Below the pieces are notes generated by a model that was not told the DNA's origin, did no database searches, and saw nothing but the letters and a program-made list of their open reading frames with translations. Source: an uncultured Prevotella sp. (GTDB taxonomy: Bacteria > Bacteroidota > Bacteroidia > Bacteroidales > Bacteroidaceae). Taken from it: a stretch of DNA of 17,188 bases. The position numbers and the translations under genes were made by a program. Positions 15,201-17,188 of the stretch are shown one piece after another. The stretch spans positions 1 through 17,188 of the forward strand of contig USDT01000045.1 of NCBI GenBank assembly GCA_900553465.1, in the 5' to 3' direction. Numbering within the stretch: position 1 is the stretch's first letter; each line of letters starts with the position of its first letter.

Positions 15201-16724
15201 TGCGATGACGTGACGGTATGAACCGGAAAGTATTTCAGCATATTTGGTGTTGCCGGCAGCAAGTCCGTCGTCGTAGATGCGCTTGTCGAGAGCACGGCAA
15301 CGGGTCATGATGTCAGTGTAATTGTCGCGCAGTTCGGCGAAGGCCTCAAGTATTGTCTTACCGTCGCGTGCCCAATATCCTTTATAGTTCTTGCCCATGT
15401 AGGTTATGTCGTACACTTCGTCGTATCCAAGCATAGCGAAGCTTGAGGCTGTGCTCACGCTTCCGAAATCGTGTACATAAGATATTGAAGGCATGGAAGA
15501 AACACCGCTTCCTTCCAGGATGCGATCGCTTTCAGGAAGTTTTCCGGTGGTAGCGAAAACATTTTCAGAAACATATCCTGACGACAGAGACACCTCGCCG
15601 TTGATTGCAGGCATGTAAAGATATCCCCAGTCGATACAGATGAGGTCGCCGCTCTTCTTGAGTATGGGCTGCGACATTGTGCCGGCCTTGATGTATTTGA
15701 AACCGTCTGCGGCCGCCTGAAGCTCAGACTTGGTGCGCTGCGATGTCTCATTGACCGTCAGTTCAGGCGAAGTTGAGAGATAGAACTGCACATCATGGTT
15801 TGCACCGTCTGTTGAAGTTACCTGATAGGATATGTAGTTGATCGGTGTTGACAGAAGGTCGAGGTCGTCGATAAGCATCGGAGCGGTGAACACGAGGTCG
15901 AGGTTCACAGGACCGCACTTGAATGTATAATAAGTATTTGTAGCGAGTACATCGACTGCTGTCTGCTCGGCTGTCTCGATGTCGGCACCCTCTGTCTTCA
16001 CATTGCGATACAGTCCGTAATCGATGAGCGCGCCACCAGTGGTATTGTGACAGTGAGCGGCGATGACATTCTCACCCTCCTTGAGCAACGCCTTATGCGA
16101 AGCTGAGAGATGGAGAGTCTCTCCCTGAAGCCATGTCTCGCCTGTTGACACCACCTGTGTGCCGTTGATATAGAGTTCGAACACGTCGTCATGAGAATAG
16201 ACAATGTAAAGATCATCGTTGATATCGTCGGCTGTGAGATTGACAGTACGTCTCACGTACACGTCACTGTTGGTCTCTTCCCAGTTTGTGTTCACGTTGG
16301 GATATTCGTCAGCCGTACCGATAGCGCCCTGCTCCGTTCCCCATGAAGAATCGTCGAAATCGGCAGCGGCCCATCCGTCACCCGGATTCTTGCGGCTTGT
16401 CTTGGCTGTCCATGCGCCCTCATCGGCCATCGGCAGAATGGACTTGAGTATATAAGGCTTTTCAACTCCCATAAAGCGATAGGTCTTTCCGTCCACACGC
16501 AGCAGTCCGTCTATGGCTTTCTGGGCGTCTGTCCAGTGGCGTGTAGGTCCGTCGGTAAGCCTGTCATAAGGCGACCAGATAGAGAAATAAGGGTCGTTCA
16601 CCACAATAGGTACAGAAGGCAAACGCAGGTCGACGCTCTTGTAAGGCTCGAAAAACTCCGCGGTTTGCGCACTAACCGTCATTGCTGCAAACGCAGCAAC
16701 AATAGATGTAAATATTCGTTTCAT
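12264..16724 (-). CDS. Secreted fusion: glutaminase A-like DUF4965/DUF1793 protein + GH2 glycoside hydrolase
   Basis: The 1486 residues begin MKRIFTSIVAAFAAMTVSAQ, a signal peptide. An ORF start at 16901 is possible but lies upstream of the promoter at 16796-16827, so 16724 is chosen. Residues about 20-835 parallel the downstream gene nearly throughout (DUF4964-like start, inserted galactose-binding-like domain, DUF5127, DUF4965, DUF1793 up to GGHWMKVLMD). After a linker at about 835-865 comes a full GH2 enzyme: sugar-binding domain about 868-1030 (MNLNGLWDF, LWYKREF), Ig-like domain about 1035-1130, and TIM barrel about 1140-1400. Its catalytic pair is visible: acid/base Glu1276 in WTPFNEAWGQ and nucleophile Glu1339 in LGEYGG. 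The last 40 residues (YNAGGQRVS, KGLNIV) resemble a type IX-like sorting tail. GH2 covers beta-galactosidase, glucuronidase, mannosidase and others; I cannot tell which. Both halves look intact, suggesting two linked activities on one extracytoplasmic substrate. Confidence 0.9.
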   Translation of the reverse strand: MKRIFTSIVAAFAAMTVSAQTAEFFEPYKSVDLRLPSVPIVVNDPYFSIWSPYDRLTDGPTRHWTDAQKAIDGLLRVDGKTYRFMGVEKPYILKSILPMADEGAWTAKTSRKNPGDGWAAADFDDSSWGTEQGAIGTADEYPNVNTNWEETNSDVYVRRTVNLTADDINDDLYIVYSHDDVFELYINGTQVVSTGETWLQGETLHLSASHKALLKEGENVIAAHCHNTTGGALIDYGLYRNVKTEGADIETAEQTAVDVLATNTYYTFKCGPVNLDLVFTAPMLIDDLDLLSTPINYISYQVTSTDGANHDVQFYLSTSPELTVNETSQRTKSELQAAADGFKYIKAGTMSQPILKKSGDLICIDWGYLYMPAINGEVSLSSGYVSENVFATTGKLPESDRILEGSGVSSMPSISYVHDFGSVSTASSFAMLGYDEVYDITYMGKNYKGYWARDGKTILEAFAELRDNYTDIMTRCRALDKRIYDDGLAAGNTKYAEILSGSYRHVIAAHKLFEDKDGNLLFFSKENNSNGCVNTVDLTYPSAPLFLLYNPELQKGMMTSIFEYSYTGRWTKPFAAHDLGTYPIANGQVYGGDMPLEESGNMITLAAMICKLENSTAYVDKYWDIITTWADYLVENGQDPENQLCTDDFAGHWAHNANLSVKAIMGVAGYAEMARIKGDIATADKYMNKAKEMARIWESMAREGDHYRLAFDRDNTWSQKYNMVWDKLWNIHIFPNKAAEREIQYYLTKQNTYGLPLDSREAYTKSDWIMWTAAMSPDTETFLKFSDLVYKYINETKSRVPISDWYWTNSGDMRGFKARSVIGGHWMKVLMDKIGTLEPPVKEWAPAGDKIKTRWADEVKVDNVLPEYPRPLMERSEWMNLNGLWDFGFNVASSSAEPAMYDGQILVPFAIESSLSGVMQPMVENNALWYKREFTVPETWAGKRVIINFGACDYTATVYVNGKSVVSHTGGHTAFSADITDFLSESGANELTVKVIDNTDEKSQPVGKQRKDAEGDGSTWHSPVSGIWQTVWLEPVNNEYISAVSTTPDVDNSKFVVNATAEGVSGGNAVVTVKLLDGDNVVATGEGAPGTDIEFNVANPKLWSPQSPYLYDMELSLTCDGKETDRVDSYAALRKISVAQDKNGVWRMQLNNKDFFQNGVLDQGYWPDGLYTAPTDEALSYDIETAKSLGYNMIRKHMKVEPARWYYHCDRLGMLVWQDMPALGNSYEDWNSDSWYTGTDGRPTTTVRVNFTKEWTEIIKQHYSNPSIVVWTPFNEAWGQFLTSSVVSSTRGQDATRLIDAASGGNHHEDLGDMLDLHDYSSEPSVYFYDATRPTVLGEYGGLSYNVEGYRWDPEYTATDYTGTDELTDAYVTLSDRIAALAKSDAAKDFSAAVYSQITDVETEMNGLMTYDRKLVKVDADKVKAANEKLASVLDTSTGIEDINGQDGPAVELGRYNAGGQRVSKNSKGLNIVKYSDGTVRKLIVK

Positions 16725-16795
16725 TCGGTTTAAAGTGTTAGTTATAATCTTATCATATTTAGCGGCAGAATAAAAAAAGGCCAGGAAAATACATT

Positions 16796-16827
16796 GCAAA
16801 GATATAGGTTTGAACTGACAATACAAA
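16796..16827 (-). promoter_or_regulatory. Promoter of the fusion hydrolase gene
   Basis: The minus strand has TTTG (16827-16824), a 19-bp spacer, then TATCTTTGC (16804-16796). Both boxes match the Bacteroidetes consensus exactly. Transcription would begin near 16789, about 65 nt before the ATG at 16724, which settles the choice of start. Confidence 0.85.
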
Positions 16828-17072
16828 CAATAATTAGTTAAAAAAAGCAGAATGCATATCTTTACGAATGTTTTATGCGTCAAAAGGTTATGAATACACA
16901 ACTTTTAAAACTCGCATATCATCGTCCGAAGACGTTCTGCATCACTGATATGAAGCTCACTATGAATTGACGTCGGATAAATATGCAATACCGATACGTA
17001 TTTCTGCATAATCATACAGCGATGTTACCACAGCGCGCATCTGCAGCTACAGTAAAGAGAAAAAGCATGAAA
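16828..17072. other. Intergenic region upstream of the fusion gene
   Basis: About 245 bp between the hydrolase promoter and the tRNA terminator. The only structures I see are a short CGTC-CGAA-GACG hairpin near 16922-16933 and a degenerate copy (17002-17021) of the palindrome at 8837-8856. No ORF is supported. Confidence 0.45.
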
Positions 17073-17105
17073 CAAAAAATCCCAAACTCTCTCTGAGTCC
17101 GGGAT
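17073..17105 (-). terminator. Intrinsic terminator downstream of tRNA-Phe
   Basis: On the minus strand an 11-bp stem (17095-17105 with 17079-17089, two G-U pairs, 5-nt loop) leads into a U-run (A-run 17074-17078). It lies 30 bp past the tRNA 3' end. Confidence 0.88.
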
Positions 17106-17135
17106 ATAACAAGAAATTTCATTTTTATTTGTATG

Positions 17136-17188
17136 TGGTGCCAACGGGAATCGAACCAGTGACACAAGGATTTTCAGTCCTTTGCTCT
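17136..17188 (-). tRNA. tRNA-Phe(GAA), 3' part, cut by the window end
   Basis: Read on the minus strand, the segment contains the end of the D arm (AGAGC), an anticodon arm AAGGA-CUGAAAA-UCCUU with anticodon GAA, a variable loop, a T arm with GGTTCGATTCC, the 3' half of the acceptor stem and an encoded CCA end at 17138-17136. Anticodon GAA decodes phenylalanine. The 5' acceptor strand and most of the D arm lie beyond base 17188. Its terminator is at 17073-17105. Confidence 0.93.

Noticed and set aside
9443..16724. Canonical polysaccharide utilisation locus
   Set aside because: No SusC/SusD pair, no hybrid two-component regulator and no ECF sigma/anti-sigma pair is found in the window.
16725..16901. 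N-terminal extension of the fusion protein from an ATG at 16901
   Set aside because: The extra 59 codons cover the exact TTTG/TATCTTTGC promoter at 16796-16827, and a clear signal peptide begins at 16724.

Overview
The window looks like chromosomal DNA from a Bacteroidales bacterium, most likely Prevotella in the broad sense. This rests on four things: promoters of the Bacteroidetes type (TTTG, about 19-20 bp, TAnnTTTGY); no Shine-Dalgarno sequences at the starts; secreted enzymes ending in short tails that resemble type IX sorting domains; and the family mix (DUF5723, periplasmic tricorn-like S41 protease, DUF4250, DUF4965/DUF1793 proteins). The genus is an inference, not a measurement.

Layout. 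(1) 1-752, plus strand: the C-terminal half of a DUF5723 outer-membrane protein, with an in-frame TAG just upstream at 42-44. (2) 753-932: a convergent spacer with three perfect inverted repeats in a row, the middle one a probable two-way terminator. (3) 933-4202, minus: a secreted tricorn-like S41 protease with a Lys/Asp/Glu-rich linker. (4) 4203-4629: a divergent spacer with -7 elements for both neighbours and a nested palindrome beside the murF -7 box. (5) 4630-5925, plus: murF. (6) 5904-7250, minus: a MATE exporter whose end overlaps the murF end by 22 bp. Just upstream, at 7331-7507 minus, is a 58-residue DUF4250 gene. (7) 7808-8692, plus: a small MscS-type channel with a clear terminator. 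(8) 8760-9442: about 680 bp with no convincing gene but many palindromes. (9) 9443-12148 and 12264-16724, both minus: two tandem paralogous secreted proteins of the DUF4964/DUF5127/DUF4965/DUF1793 (glutaminase A-like) family. The upstream copy is fused to a complete GH2 glycoside hydrolase. (10) 17136-17188, minus: the 3' part of a tRNA-Phe(GAA), with its terminator at 17073-17105.

How they fit together. The first two-thirds is mostly housekeeping: peptidoglycan precursor synthesis (MurF), export (MATE), osmotic safety (MscS) and peptide degradation (tricorn-like protease). The last third is a two-gene extracytoplasmic hydrolase locus, apparently from a tandem duplication, with one copy joined to GH2. 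No SusC/SusD pair or local regulator is visible, so the locus is not a canonical polysaccharide utilisation locus within this window. The fusion protein, its paralogue and the palindrome-rich spacer before them are the least ordinary parts. I did not find a clear, wholly new system such as a defence island, CRISPR array or mobile element.
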